46,255 nucleotides of DNA from Oscillospiraceae bacterium. Lineage in GTDB: Bacteria; Bacillota; Clostridia; Oscillospirales; Oscillospiraceae. The stretch is from contig JAEEZZ010000080.1 of the NCBI GenBank assembly GCA_016292255.1, positions 1-46,255 of the forward strand, read 5' to 3'. Both the position numbers and the translations under genes were made by a program. Under the pieces are notes generated by a model, which worked only from the letters and a program-made list of their open reading frames with translations, was not told the DNA's origin and ran no database searches. The stretch's first letter is position 1; each line of letters begins with the position of its first letter. Below are positions 33,074 to 41,522 of this stretch, piece after piece.

Positions 33074-34102
33074 ATGAAGAAATTTACCCCCATTGGGTCT
33101 GTTTTCTTGCTTTTCGTCTTTCTGATCACCGGATGTCATGCGCCGGACAGCATGGAAGCCGTCGCAGTCTCAGACCACTTTCTGCTTGCCAATACACATC
33201 AGCGTGGAAGCGGGCGTTTTCTCGGCGCTGCCGAACATACCATTTATTGCGCTGAACAAAATTCGCTTTCCTGTTTGGAAGGAAGCTCCTTTTCTCCCCT
33301 TTCAACGGAGTCGGACAGTCTGCTTGCCAACCATTTGCCGGTGGGCTTCAGCGGCGGCTTGTACTATTTCTGGCGGAATGATTTGGACGATCCCTCCGGA
33401 GAAAAAGAACTCTGCTGCTATTCTTTTCGCGAGAAAAAAGCATTACCTGCGGGAATTATCCTCGAAAAGGGCGAACGCTCAGTTGAATTCTTTACGCCGG
33501 ATGGCTCCCTGCATATTTCCATCCATGGCCCGAAGGAACGGTTTTATGTTCTGAACCAAGGCGCTGTCGTTGAAGAAGAAAGCGAACAGGACAGTTATCT
33601 TCTCGGAGAACTGCAATTTTGTCTAAAGCACCACGAAGTAAAAGCTTCAGAATTGTATCGCGTATCCCAAGGCGGGGAACAGCAGGTAGATCTGCCTTGG
33701 GCGGACGAAAGGTACTTGCTTCCCGTAGAGGACGGATTCATCTTGTGTAACGAGGGCGGAGAGCATCTTCTCTACTATCTTTCACCGTCCGGTGAAGTAA
33801 ATGAGCTGTTTTCTATTCCGTGTATGGTTTCTCAATCCGCGATCACTGTGTCCGGCGACTATGTTTTTCTCTCTGTGGAACGCTGGGAAAAAAGCGGGAC
33901 GTTCGGGATGCTTCATTATGAAGACGATCAAACGCAGGGTTGCTACAGAATCAACTGGAAGACAGGAGAGGCCACGCGATTATCCGGAGACATCTATACC
34001 GGCCTTTTCGTCTTTCATGAGGATTATTTGATCGGCTGCGATGAAAATAGGAATACCGTATGGCTGGATCATGATTTCCGTGTGTTGGAGAAGATCCATT
34101 AG
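33074..34102 (+). CDS. Lipoprotein, probably beta-propeller-like
   Basis: The 342-residue product has a lipoprotein signal (lipobox LITGC, Cys21). The rest has recurring short strands with patterns such as LYYFWRNDLDD, FILCNEGGEHLLYYLSPSGE and VFLSVERWEKSG, like a propeller of degenerate blades. No catalytic site is seen. AGGAGG lies 6 bases before the ATG. The next gene also has propeller-like repeats, so the pair may act together outside the cell. Confidence 0.65.
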   Translation: MKKFTPIGSVFLLFVFLITGCHAPDSMEAVAVSDHFLLANTHQRGSGRFLGAAEHTIYCAEQNSLSCLEGSSFSPLSTESDSLLANHLPVGFSGGLYYFWRNDLDDPSGEKELCCYSFREKKALPAGIILEKGERSVEFFTPDGSLHISIHGPKERFYVLNQGAVVEEESEQDSYLLGELQFCLKHHEVKASELYRVSQGGEQQVDLPWADERYLLPVEDGFILCNEGGEHLLYYLSPSGEVNELFSIPCMVSQSAITVSGDYVFLSVERWEKSGTFGMLHYEDDQTQGCYRINWKTGEATRLSGDIYTGLFVFHEDYLIGCDENRNTVWLDHDFRVLEKIH

Positions 34103-34175
34103 CAGCATTGGTTAATGCGGACAGGGGGCAATTCCCTGTGTCACCCCAAGTTGTTTCTTTTTCTGGAGGCATATT

Positions 34176-34754
34176 ATGGAATTAGCTGAATTGAAAAGGC
34201 GTCTTCCGAATTACCGCAAATATTTGGCAGTCTTCGCTGTCTTGTGGGTGATCGAACTCGTAATCATGATCCTGTTGCTGTCCGGAACAGTAAGAGTCGA
34301 GTGCATGGGAATCCGGATAGACCCTGCGGGGAATATCTACGTGGGTCTGACGGAGGAAATCCGCGTTTTTGATAAAAGCGGGCAACTGCTGCGTACCATC
34401 TCACCAAAGACAAGTAAGAATTATGTGTTTCATGTCGATGGAGACAAGCTCCTTTTGGACAGCGCTTCATCCCATTATGTTATGGACTTGAACGGTGCTG
34501 TGCTTGAAGAAAGATCCTATTCAGAGCTTCCCAGCTTCATGCAAACGCCCGAAAAAATCACGGTAAAAGGAGCAACCTATTATTTCCATTGCGGATTCTA
34601 TTACCGCGTCACGATCGAAGATCACGGAGAGAAAACTGTTGCAGTGCAAATGCCCACCCTTGATTTGATCGTCAAGATTGCATTCTTTGTTATGATCGCA
34701 GCAATCTTTGTGTTTGTTCTAACTCTGTTGCGGAAGCTGAAGAAACAAGTTTGA
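34176..34754 (+). CDS. Two-span membrane protein with an NHL-like external loop
   Basis: The 192-residue product has a membrane helix at about 17-37, a large external part, and a second at about 163-185, ending in a basic tail. The external part has IRIDPAGNIYVG, EIRVFDKSGQLLRTI and HYVMDLNGAVLEE, units like NHL/propeller blades, though too few for a closed propeller. GGAGG lies 7 bases before the ATG. Function unknown. Confidence 0.65.
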   Translation: MELAELKRRLPNYRKYLAVFAVLWVIELVIMILLLSGTVRVECMGIRIDPAGNIYVGLTEEIRVFDKSGQLLRTISPKTSKNYVFHVDGDKLLLDSASSHYVMDLNGAVLEERSYSELPSFMQTPEKITVKGATYYFHCGFYYRVTIEDHGEKTVAVQMPTLDLIVKIAFFVMIAAIFVFVLTLLRKLKKQV

Positions 34755-34779
34755 GTGTGGAACACAGGGATAAGCATTG

Positions 34780-34815
34780 ATTGTCAACCATTTTTATTGA
34801 AAAATGGTTGACAAT
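34780..34815. promoter_or_regulatory. BirA-type biotin operator
   Basis: TTGTCAACC and GGTTGACAA are inverted, 16 bases apart, inside a 36-base palindrome. This matches the biotin repressor operator pattern of Firmicutes (TTGTTAACC-N15/16-GGTTAACAA). Its right half contains the -35 of the bioY promoter, so bound BirA would block transcription when biotin is plentiful. The same palindrome might also serve as terminator for the gene before it. Confidence 0.75.
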
Positions 34816-34836
34816 TTATTTTCTTCGGTGTATGAT
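34808..34836 (+). promoter_or_regulatory. bioY promoter
   Basis: A consensus TTGACA and TATGAT with a 17-base spacer; the -35 lies in the operator. Confidence 0.8.
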
Positions 34837-34862
34837 AGGCCCCGAAGGACAGGAAAGGATCT

Positions 34863-35417
34863 ATGCACACCATGACACACGAAAAGCTTCTGCGGATGAC
34901 GACCGCGGCGATCTTTGCCGCGATCCTCTGCGTGCTCTCTCCCATCGCCATTCCCCTTTCGGGGCCCATTCCCTTTGCCATGCAGATCTTCGCCGTGATG
35001 CTCTGCGCTGTGACCCTGGACTGGGGGACGGCCCAGCTGACGGTGCTGGTCTATCTGGGGCTGGGGCTGTTTTTGCCCATCTTCTCCGGCGGCAACACAG
35101 GACTCAGCGCCATTCCCGGCCCCACGGGGGGCTATATCTGGTCCTATCTGCTGATGGTTCCGGTGATCGCCCTGTTCCGGCGGATCCCCGTGAAAAAGCG
35201 GGGGCTGGAATATCTGCTTGCCTTTGGGGGCTGTGTGGCGGGGATGGCGCTGTGCTACCTCTGCGGCACGGTGCAGTTCGCCCTGGTAACGGAAAACAGC
35301 TTCGCCCATTCCCTCTCCGTCTGCGTGGTTCCCTTCGTGGGCTTCGATCTCATCAAGGCCGCAGCTGCCGCAGTCCTGGGTGTGGAGATGCGACATATCC
35401 TGCGGAGGCTGCAATAA
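34863..35417 (+). CDS. bioY: Biotin transporter substrate-binding subunit BioY
   Basis: BioY is the membrane substrate-binding (S) component of an ECF biotin importer. The 184-residue product has six hydrophobic segments, the PIPFAMQIFAVMLCA and GGNTGLSAIPGPTGGYIW motifs of the family and a normal length. The ECF energising genes are not adjacent, so a shared ECF module elsewhere probably drives it. The start with AAAGGA is 5 bases away; an ATG three codons later is also possible. A repeat array begins right after its stop. Confidence 0.95.
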   Translation: MHTMTHEKLLRMTTAAIFAAILCVLSPIAIPLSGPIPFAMQIFAVMLCAVTLDWGTAQLTVLVYLGLGLFLPIFSGGNTGLSAIPGPTGGYIWSYLLMVPVIALFRRIPVKKRGLEYLLAFGGCVAGMALCYLCGTVQFALVTENSFAHSLSVCVVPFVGFDLIKAAAAAVLGVEMRHILRRLQ

Positions 35418-35420
35418 CGC

Positions 35421-35595
35421 GTAGGGGGCGGCGTCCCCGACGCCCCGAATCTTTCCCGTTTCAACCGGGCTCGGGGCGTCGAGGACGCCGCCTTGAATCT
35501 TTCCCATACCAACCAGGCTCGGGGCGTCGAGGACGCCGCCTTGAATCTTTCCCATACCAACCAGGCTCGGGGCGTCGAGGACGCCGCCCCCTACA
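35421..35595. repeat. GTAGGGG element expanded with a 48-bp period
   Basis: The block begins CGTAGGGGGCGGCGTCCCCG at bioY's end and finishes GACGCCGCCCCCTAC at 35594. Between them, CTCGGGGCGTCGAGGACGCCG occurs at 35470, 35518 and 35566, a 48-bp period with near-identical spacers (TTGAATCTTTCCCATACCAA). Confidence 0.9.
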
Positions 35596-35601
35596 AAAGA
35601 A

Positions 35602-35630
35602 TTGACACCACCTCATTTCCGCGGTACAAT
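35602..35630 (+). promoter_or_regulatory. queH promoter
   Basis: TTGACA and TACAAT with a 17-base spacer, starting 7 bases after the repeat array ends. Confidence 0.75.
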
Positions 35631-35657
35631 AGCCGCAGGAAACGAGGTGCATTTTCT

Positions 35658-36203
35658 ATGAAAACCCTGCTGCATATCTGCTGCGCGCCCTGCGCCAATA
35701 TGTGTATCGACACGCTGCGTCAGGACGGCCAGGAGCTGACCGGCTACTGGTACAACCCCAACATCCACCCCTTCACGGAGTACCGGGCCCGCCGGAACTG
35801 CCTGCGGGACTACGCCGCCACCATCTCCCTGCCCCTGGTGGAGCAGGACGACTACGGCCTGCGGCCCTTCGTCCGGGCGGTAGCGGAGGACATTGAGGGC
35901 CGCTGCGTGAAGTGCTATGAAATGCGGCTCTTTGCCGCGGCGGAGTACGCCGCCCAGAACGGCTTCGACAGCTTCAGCTCCAGCCTCTTTATCTCCCCCT
36001 ATCAGAACCACGAGCTTTTGAAGGAGGTGGCGGAGCGGGCAGCCGACAACTGGCACGTCCGCTTCCAGTACCGGGATTTCCGGCCCCTGTTCCGGCAGGG
36101 CCAGGAGCGGGCCCGGGAGCTGGGATTCTATATTCAGAAATACTGCGGCTGCGTGTTCTCGGAGCAGGAGCGGTATTTGAAGCCATCAAAGATTATTCGG
36201 TAG
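35658..36203 (+). CDS. queH: Epoxyqueuosine reductase QueH
   Basis: QueH (formerly DUF208) performs the last step of queuosine synthesis, reducing epoxyqueuosine in tRNA; it replaces the B12-dependent QueG. The 181-residue product has the N-terminal HICCAPCAN cysteine pair, YNPNIHPFTEYRARR, GRCVKCYEMRL and the CGCVFSEQER site, the iron-sulfur/iron ligands of the family. The start at 35658 has GAGGTG about 10 bases upstream; longer frames read through the repeat and are rejected. With queA and tgt, the final queuosine steps are in this window. Confidence 0.95.
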   Translation: MKTLLHICCAPCANMCIDTLRQDGQELTGYWYNPNIHPFTEYRARRNCLRDYAATISLPLVEQDDYGLRPFVRAVAEDIEGRCVKCYEMRLFAAAEYAAQNGFDSFSSSLFISPYQNHELLKEVAERAADNWHVRFQYRDFRPLFRQGQERARELGFYIQKYCGCVFSEQERYLKPSKIIR

Positions 36204-36206
36204 CCG

Positions 36207-36279
36207 TCTGATGGCGCTACCTTAGTGCGCCGCTACAGTACTGCGGTGCTATGGCGCTACCTTAGTGCGCCGCTACAGA
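36207..36279. repeat. Two copies of a GGCGCTAC...GTGCGCC hairpin
   Basis: ATGGCGCTACCTTAGTGCGC followed by CGCTACAG occurs twice (about 36209 and 36251), 42 bases apart, between queH and the HTH gene. A related TGTAGCGGCGCAC lies at about 28775. Confidence 0.8.
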
Positions 36280-36295
36280 GGATTGGAGGTTCGTG

Positions 36296-36949
36296 ATGGA
36301 CGAAGAACGCCGCCGACAACTGTATACAGAAGTGCGGGCCTATCTGGACGCGAATTGGAAGCAGCCCGCGCCGCCGATCCTGGCTGCGGCCGCGATGGCA
36401 GGGGCCGGGATGGCTGCCCCGGCTGCCAACGCCCCCGCCGCACCATTGGGCGCGGCAGCCTCCGCCCCGTCCAAGCCCCGGAAGCTCTTTGCCCGGGCCA
36501 AGGCGGAGAAGCGGGCCGAGGCCGCAGTCTGCGACGCCGTGATGGAGGACGCCTGTGCGCAGGAGGACGTCTGCGACCGGGAGAGCCTGGACGAACGGCT
36601 CCGCTGTCTGGACGAGAGCTTTTCCCAGATGCTCCTGCGGAAGATCGACGAGAAGGGCATGAAGGACGCGGACTGCTACAAGCGGGCCAACGTGGATCGG
36701 AAGCTCTTCTCCAAGATCCGCTCCGACCCGGCCTACCGCCCCTCCAAGCCCACGGCCATTGCCTTTGCCATCGCCCTGGAGCTGCCCCTGGCCGAGGCCG
36801 CGGAGCTGCTGATGAAGGCGGGCTTTGCCCTCTCCCACAGCAGCAAGTTCGACGTCATCATCGAATACTTCATCACCCGGGGCAACTACGATATCTATGA
36901 GATCAACGAAACCCTGTTCGCGTTTGATCAAAACTTGCTGGGAGCGTAA
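36296..36949 (+). CDS. Helix-turn-helix (XRE-like) protein with an Ala/Pro-rich linker
   Basis: The 217-residue product has an N-terminal short helix, an Ala/Pro-rich linker (about 25-65), a charged region (about 65-100) and a C-terminal domain (about 105-217) with [39 protein letters not shown] and [17 protein letters not shown]. That domain is widespread in Clostridia as a stand-alone XRE-like DNA- or protein-binding unit. No partner is adjacent. GGAGG lies 6 bases before the ATG. Confidence 0.8.
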   Translation: MDEERRRQLYTEVRAYLDANWKQPAPPILAAAAMAGAGMAAPAANAPAAPLGAAASAPSKPRKLFARAKAEKRAEAAVCDAVMEDACAQEDVCDRESLDERLRCLDESFSQMLLRKIDEKGMKDADCYKRANVDRKLFSKIRSDPAYRPSKPTAIAFAIALELPLAEAAELLMKAGFALSHSSKFDVIIEYFITRGNYDIYEINETLFAFDQNLLGA

Positions 36950-36952
36950 AGC

Positions 36953-36988
36953 GCACCCCTCCGGGCCTGTCCCGGAGGGGTGCTCGGT
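36953..36988. terminator. Bidirectional terminator
   Basis: GCACCCCTCCGGG and CCCGGAGGGGTGC form a 13-bp stem with a 5-base loop between the convergent HTH and anti-sigma genes, followed by TCGGTTT. Confidence 0.8.
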
Positions 36989-36994
36989 TTATCG

Positions 36995-38035
36995 TCAGCT
37001 CAGCGGGATCCGAACGCCGTCTATGACGACGGCGCTGGCCTCCTGAATGGGCTGGGGGTTCAGGAATACGATTCTGGTAAAGACGTTTCCCTGCTCGTCC
37101 ACGTTGGGCCAAAGGTTGCTGCCGTATTCGCCGAAGGAAACGCTGTATCCCCTGCCGTCCGGATATTCCAGACGGAAGGTTTCCAGATAATGGGTCTTTC
37201 CGGTCATATCAATGGCCGCGTTGTCCAGTTCCACGATGCCGCCGAAGCTGTTCAGCCGCAGGGCCGTCACGGGCAGCCCCGCCTCCCTGAGCGCAGCGGC
37301 GTCCAGTGGGATCTCCCGGGTTTCCGGCAGGGCGGGCAGGCTGAGGTCAAAGCTCCAGCTGCCGGACAGCTCGATCTGGCGGCTGCCGTCATACACAGAG
37401 GCGACGACCGCCTTGTCCGCAGTGCCGAAGCCGTCGATCTCCACGTGCAGGCTATGCCCGCTCGGGTCACCCTGGGGCATCAGGGCCCACAGCACGCTGG
37501 CGGTTCCGTCGGGGTTTTTGACCGTGGAGGCGGCGCGTGGAAGCACGATATCATCGGGGTTCAGGGTGAACCGGTCGTTCCAGAAGCACCAGTACTTCAT
37601 GTTGTCCGGAAACTCGTAGCCCTCCGGCGGGGTCACGGTGAAGGTCAGATAATACAGGGACTCCCGCTCGTCCCGGTAGCCCATCAGAGAGTCCAGCGTG
37701 ATGGTCGTGCCGTTGCTCGTCTGGGAAATCCCCAGATCCACGGCGGCTACATCCAGAATCTGCCTGCCGGTTTCGTCAAGCTCCGGCTGGAGCTCGCCCT
37801 CGGCGAACGGGTTTTTCTGCAAAAGCGCGGCGGTGTTCTCATGGGAGATCACGTAGTAGGCAACCGCGCCGAGGCTCAACAGCACGGCCAACACCGCCGC
37901 GATCAGCGCGGCCCGCGGGATCCGAAAGCGCGGGGAACCGGAGGACTGCTGCTTCGTCGCCATGGGGCGATCGGCTGCTTCGATGAGCCTGGCGTCGATC
38001 CCGCCGATGGCGCGGCGAAGTTGATCACTTTTCAT
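36995..38035 (-). CDS. Membrane anti-sigma factor, DUF4179-like
   Basis: The 346-residue product has a short cytoplasmic N-terminal part (1-40), a single membrane helix (about 44-63) and a large external part with beta-rich patterns. Stretches such as TTITLDSLMGYRDERESLYYLTFTV are typical of DUF4179 proteins. It begins in the stop codon of the sigma factor gene (ATGA overlap), so it is made with it and most likely binds it at the membrane. The signal is unknown. Confidence 0.85.
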   Translation of the reverse strand: MKSDQLRRAIGGIDARLIEAADRPMATKQQSSGSPRFRIPRAALIAAVLAVLLSLGAVAYYVISHENTAALLQKNPFAEGELQPELDETGRQILDVAAVDLGISQTSNGTTITLDSLMGYRDERESLYYLTFTVTPPEGYEFPDNMKYWCFWNDRFTLNPDDIVLPRAASTVKNPDGTASVLWALMPQGDPSGHSLHVEIDGFGTADKAVVASVYDGSRQIELSGSWSFDLSLPALPETREIPLDAAALREAGLPVTALRLNSFGGIVELDNAAIDMTGKTHYLETFRLEYPDGRGYSVSFGEYGSNLWPNVDEQGNVFTRIVFLNPQPIQEASAVVIDGVRIPLS

Positions 38036-38589
38036 AATAAATACCCTTCCTTTTTCAGATATTTGGCGAGCTTCTCCCGCGTACGCATCAAGGTGACTGT
38101 AACTTTGCTCTTGCTGAACCCAAAGCGCGCACAGATCTGCTTGACGGAGTCATAATACCAGTATCTGCGGATAAACAGCGTGCGTTCCGTTTCCGGGAGG
38201 GTTTGCAGAAACGCGGAAATCATACGGGACAGCTCCGCCTCCTCCATTCGTTCTTCCACCGAAGCGTTTCCCACCAGCTCCTCCAGCTCGTCCAGCGGAA
38301 CCAGGGCGGCAGGCGCGACGCGCTTTTGGGCCGTGTTCCGACGCAGGCGATCCACCGCAATCTCCCGAACCAGCTTTCCCAGATAAGTTTTCAGATTTTC
38401 GGGCCGCTGGGGCGGAATGCTGTTCCAGGCGGCCAGCAGGGCGTCGTTCAGGCACTCCTCCGCGTCCTGCTCGTTGTGCAGCACGTTGCGGGCAACGTAC
38501 AGGCAGTAGGCGCCGTATTGTTTTTTTGCCGAAGCAAGTCCGGTTTCCTTGCGATTCAGGATCTCCCGAACCAGTATGTCGTCGTTCAT
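38032..38589 (-). CDS. ECF RNA polymerase sigma factor
   Basis: The 185-residue product has region 2 (ARNVLHNEQDAEECLNDALLAAWNSIPP) and region 4 (LPETERTLFIRRYWYYDSVKQICARFGFSKSKVTVTLMRTREKL). The start at 38589 has GAGGTG upstream; an ATG ten codons earlier is less likely. It is coupled to the membrane anti-sigma gene. Such pairs usually control themselves and a set of envelope genes. No other obvious target is adjacent. Confidence 0.95.
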   Translation of the reverse strand: MNDDILVREILNRKETGLASAKKQYGAYCLYVARNVLHNEQDAEECLNDALLAAWNSIPPQRPENLKTYLGKLVREIAVDRLRRNTAQKRVAPAALVPLDELEELVGNASVEERMEEAELSRMISAFLQTLPETERTLFIRRYWYYDSVKQICARFGFSKSKVTVTLMRTREKLAKYLKKEGYLL

Positions 38590-38680
38590 GTCGTCACCTC
38601 GAATCGGGTCAAAGCTCATTGTTGAGAAGGCCCTTCACCCATATACCCGAAAAAAAGCGAAGGAGATTACAAAGATTGTA

Positions 38681-38708
38681 AAAAAAACCGGCCTTTTGGG
38701 CCGGTTTT
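38681..38708 (-). terminator. tRNA-Gly terminator
   Basis: On the minus strand AAAACCGGCC and GGCCGGTTTT form the stem, followed by eight T residues, directly after the tRNA. Confidence 0.9.
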
Positions 38709-38782
38709 TGGAGCGGATAAAGGGAGTCGAACCCTCCTGTTCAGCTTGGGAAGCTGACGTTCTACCGATGAACTATATCCGC
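38709..38782 (-). tRNA. tRNA-Gly (anticodon CCC)
   Basis: The 74-base gene starts GCGGATA and ends TATCCGCTCCA, with the CCA encoded. The D arm has AGTTCATCGGTAGAAC. The anticodon stem-loop is TCAGC-TTCCCAA-GCTGA, with CCC as anticodon. The T arm has GGGTTCGACTCCC. Confidence 0.95.
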
Positions 38783-38800
38783 GAACCTATTGTGGAATAG

Positions 38801-38829
38801 ATTATAACAGACGCAGCGGAAAAAAGCAA
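38801..38829 (-). promoter_or_regulatory. tRNA-Gly promoter
   Basis: On the minus strand TTGCTT and TATAAT are 17 bases apart, about 20 bases before the tRNA. Confidence 0.75.
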
Positions 38830-38875
38830 GAGGTATTTTTCCTCGTTTTTTGTTTTTCCTTTTCCGTTTTTTGTG

Positions 38876-40084
38876 TTATCTCCCCCGCCGGTACAGCCGC
38901 GCCAGGCCGCCCTCGGCGGTCTCCCGGAAGGCCTTGGAGATGTTGATGCCGGTCTGGTACATGGTCTTGACCACCATATCAAAGCTGATGGAGCGGGTGT
39001 CGTAGAGAAAATAGGCCAGGTTCAGGGCGTTCATGGCCCGCATGGCCGCCACGGCGTTGCGCTCGATGCAGGGGATCTGCACCAGGCCGCAGATGGGGTC
39101 GCAGGTCAAGCCGAGGTGGTGCTCCAGGGCAATCTCCGCCGCGTACTCGATCTGGGCCAGGTTCATATTGCAGAGCTCCGCCAGGGCTGCCGCCGCCATG
39201 GAGCAGGCTGCGCCGATCTCCGCCTGGCAGCCGCACTCCGCGCCGGAAATGGAGGCGTTGTGCTTGATCAGGTTGCCGATCAGGCCCGCCACCGCCAGGG
39301 CGTGGAGGATCTTCTCGTCGGAGTAGCCGTGCTGCTCCTGCATATAGCGCAGCACCGCCGGGACCACGCCGCAGCTGCCGCAGGTGGGGGCTGTGACGAT
39401 GGTGCCGTTGTCGGCGTTCTGCTCGGAGACCGCGAAGGCATAGGCGCAGATGATCCGGGTCTCCTTCACCTGCACCAGCTGATTCCGCTCCGCCTGCTCA
39501 TAGAGCAGCTTGGCCTTCCGCTCCAGATGCAGACCGCCGGGGAGGATGCCCTGGGCATGGAGGCCGTCGGCAATGGCCCAGCGCATGGTCTTCCAGACCT
39601 GGGCCAGGAAGGACCAGATCTCCGCACCCTCGGTCATTTCCACGTATTCCCAAAGGCGGATCTTCCGCCACTCGCAGAACTGCTTGATCTCGGCGAAGGA
39701 ATTCTCCGGGTAGACGTCCTCGTTTTCGTCGTTCTGCCTGCCCTCCACCACGATATCGCCGCCGCCCACGGACTCCACCCGCATGGGGGCGGATTCCACG
39801 CCGTTTTCCACTGCGTAGAAGTCCAGGGTATTGGGGTGCCTCAGATCCTCGGGGTCGTCCTTGGAAAAGACGATCTCCGTGGGGGTGGGCTCCAGGACCT
39901 GGCGCAGGACCCGATCCGTGCCGTGGCCCACGCCGGTTTTGGACAGGGAATCATAGAGCACCACACGGAACGCCTCCGCGTCCGGGTGCTCCTCTTTGAA
40001 TATCCGGGCAGCCCGCTCCGGCCCCATGGTATGGGACGAGGACGGGCCCTTGCCGATTTTATAAATATCACGGATCGAACGCAT
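38876..40084 (-). CDS. sdaA: L-serine ammonia-lyase (iron-sulfur L-serine dehydratase, single chain)
   Basis: The enzyme converts L-serine to pyruvate and ammonia with an oxygen-sensitive [4Fe-4S] cluster. The 402-residue product has the beta part first (GPSSSHTMGPERAARIF) and the alpha part later, with APTCGSCGVVPAVL, AECGCQAEIGAACSMAAA and LTCDPICGLVQIPCIERNA, which supply the cluster cysteines. The two parts are fused, as in E. coli SdaA. The start at 40084 has GGAGG 8 bases upstream; an ATG ten codons earlier is rejected. It is monocistronic. Together with glycine cleavage it links serine/glycine to pyruvate and one-carbon units. Confidence 0.95.
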   Translation of the reverse strand: MRSIRDIYKIGKGPSSSHTMGPERAARIFKEEHPDAEAFRVVLYDSLSKTGVGHGTDRVLRQVLEPTPTEIVFSKDDPEDLRHPNTLDFYAVENGVESAPMRVESVGGGDIVVEGRQNDENEDVYPENSFAEIKQFCEWRKIRLWEYVEMTEGAEIWSFLAQVWKTMRWAIADGLHAQGILPGGLHLERKAKLLYEQAERNQLVQVKETRIICAYAFAVSEQNADNGTIVTAPTCGSCGVVPAVLRYMQEQHGYSDEKILHALAVAGLIGNLIKHNASISGAECGCQAEIGAACSMAAAALAELCNMNLAQIEYAAEIALEHHLGLTCDPICGLVQIPCIERNAVAAMRAMNALNLAYFLYDTRSISFDMVVKTMYQTGINISKAFRETAEGGLARLYRRGR

Positions 40085-40168
40085 GGAAAGATCCTCCTTG
40101 CTTTTGATAGCCATATCTCGCTGATTATATTATATCACCCTTGCTGTGGAAATCAATAGGAAACTTCC

Positions 40169-40197
40169 TTGCGCGGGGAATAATCTTATGATAAAAT
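40169..40197 (+). promoter_or_regulatory. Possible sbcDC promoter
   Basis: TTGCGC and TAAAAT with a 17-base spacer, about 90 bases before sbcD. Confidence 0.5.
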
Positions 40198-40208
40198 AAC
40201 GTCAAAAG

Positions 40209-40270
40209 GGCCGATGTGGGCATCGGCCCCTACGGATTTTACAATTATCAACCTTCAATTCTCAACTTCC
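40209..40270. repeat. CCCCTAC hairpin and short TTCAATTCTCAA repeats before sbcD
   Basis: GGGCCGATGTGGGCATCGGCCCCTACG is a hairpin with the family's CCCCTAC end, followed by CAATTATCAACCTTCAATTC. It lies in the sbcD leader. Confidence 0.7.
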
Positions 40271-40286
40271 GACGGGGGTGTTTTCC

Positions 40287-41522
40287 ATGAAATTGATCCA
40301 CCTGGCAGACCTGCACCTGGGCAAGAGCCTCCACGGGGTCTCCCTGCTGGAGGCGGGGGATCAGCCCCATTGGGTGGAGGCCTTTCTCCGGCTCTGCGAG
40401 GCCCGGCGGCCGGACGCCGTGGTGATCGCAGGGGACGTCTACGACCGGAGCGCCCCGTCGGCGGGGGCTGTGGAGCTGCTGAGCCGACTGCTGACGGGCT
40501 TGACGGATCTGGGCGTACAGGTCATGCTGATCCCCGGCAACCACGATTCCGCCCAGCGGCTGGCCTTTGGCCGGACGCTGCTGACCCGGGCAGGGCTGCA
40601 CATCGCCCCGCCCCTGACCGCCCCCGGGGCGCTGACCCGGGTGACGCTCTCAGACGAATATGGGCCGGTGGACTTCTGGCTCATGCCCTACCTCTTCCCT
40701 GCCCTGGCGTCGGAGGCCCTGGGGACGGAGCTGCGGGACTACGACGCGGCCGTCCGGGCCGTGCTGGCCGCCCAGCCGGTGGACTTCACCCGGCGGAACG
40801 TGCTGGCGGCCCACCAGAACGTGACCCTGGGCGGCACGGAGGCGGAGCGGGGCGGCTCGGAGACCATGGTGGGCGGTGTGGGCCAGGTGGACGTCTCGGC
40901 CTTCCAGGGCTTCGACTACGTGGCCCTGGGCCACATTCACGCCGGCTACGCCCTGGGGAAGCCCACAGTCCGCTACGCGGGAAGCCCCCTTTGCTATCAT
41001 TTCAACGAGACCAGGCAGGCGGCCAAGGGGCCCCTGCTGATCGAGCTGGGCCCGAAGGGCACGGAGCCCGCCGTGACCCTGCTGCCCCTGGAGCCCCTGC
41101 ACCGGATGCGGACGGCAGAGGGCCCCTATGAGGCCCTGCGGGCCGGGGAGGCCGCCCGGACAGAGGGCGGGGAATACGTGAGCCTGACGCTGACGGATCG
41201 GCGGGTCACGCCGGAGATTGTGGAGGATCTGCGGGGGTTGCTGGAGGCCAAGGGCAGCGTCCTGCTGGAGATCAGCTCCTCCTATCAGGCTGAGCTGGGG
41301 GGTGGAACCCTTTCTGCGGCTGAGCTGAACCGCATGGGCCTGGCGGAGCTGTTTGCCGCCTTCTACGCCCAGCGCCGGGGCGGGGCGGAGCCGGACGAGG
41401 CCAGCCTGGCCCTGCTGCGGAAGGCCGAGGAGCTGGCGGAGCGGGCGGACTGCCGCCTCTCCCCCACGGAGGAGGAAACGGACCAGCTTCTGCAGCTGGC
41501 GTTAAAGGAGGGACAGGCATGA
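40287..41522 (+). CDS. sbcD: Nuclease SbcCD subunit D
   Basis: SbcD is the manganese-dependent nuclease (Mre11 homologue) of the SbcCD complex, which cuts DNA hairpins and processes double-strand ends. The 411-residue product has the phosphoesterase motifs HLADLHLGKS, AGDVYDRS, GNHDSA, AAHQN and GHIHAGY. The start at 40287 has GGGGG about 9 bases before the ATG; a codon three earlier is also possible. It overlaps sbcC by four bases (ATGA). Confidence 0.96.
   Translation: MKLIHLADLHLGKSLHGVSLLEAGDQPHWVEAFLRLCEARRPDAVVIAGDVYDRSAPSAGAVELLSRLLTGLTDLGVQVMLIPGNHDSAQRLAFGRTLLTRAGLHIAPPLTAPGALTRVTLSDEYGPVDFWLMPYLFPALASEALGTELRDYDAAVRAVLAAQPVDFTRRNVLAAHQNVTLGGTEAERGGSETMVGGVGQVDVSAFQGFDYVALGHIHAGYALGKPTVRYAGSPLCYHFNETRQAAKGPLLIELGPKGTEPAVTLLPLEPLHRMRTAEGPYEALRAGEAARTEGGEYVSLTLTDRRVTPEIVEDLRGLLEAKGSVLLEISSSYQAELGGGTLSAAELNRMGLAELFAAFYAQRRGGAEPDEASLALLRKAEELAERADCRLSPTEEETDQLLQLALKEGQA

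Noticed and set aside
34780..34815. The palindrome before bioY as only a terminator.
   Set aside because: It matches the biotin operator half-sites and contains the bioY -35; a terminator role is possible in addition but does not explain the motif.
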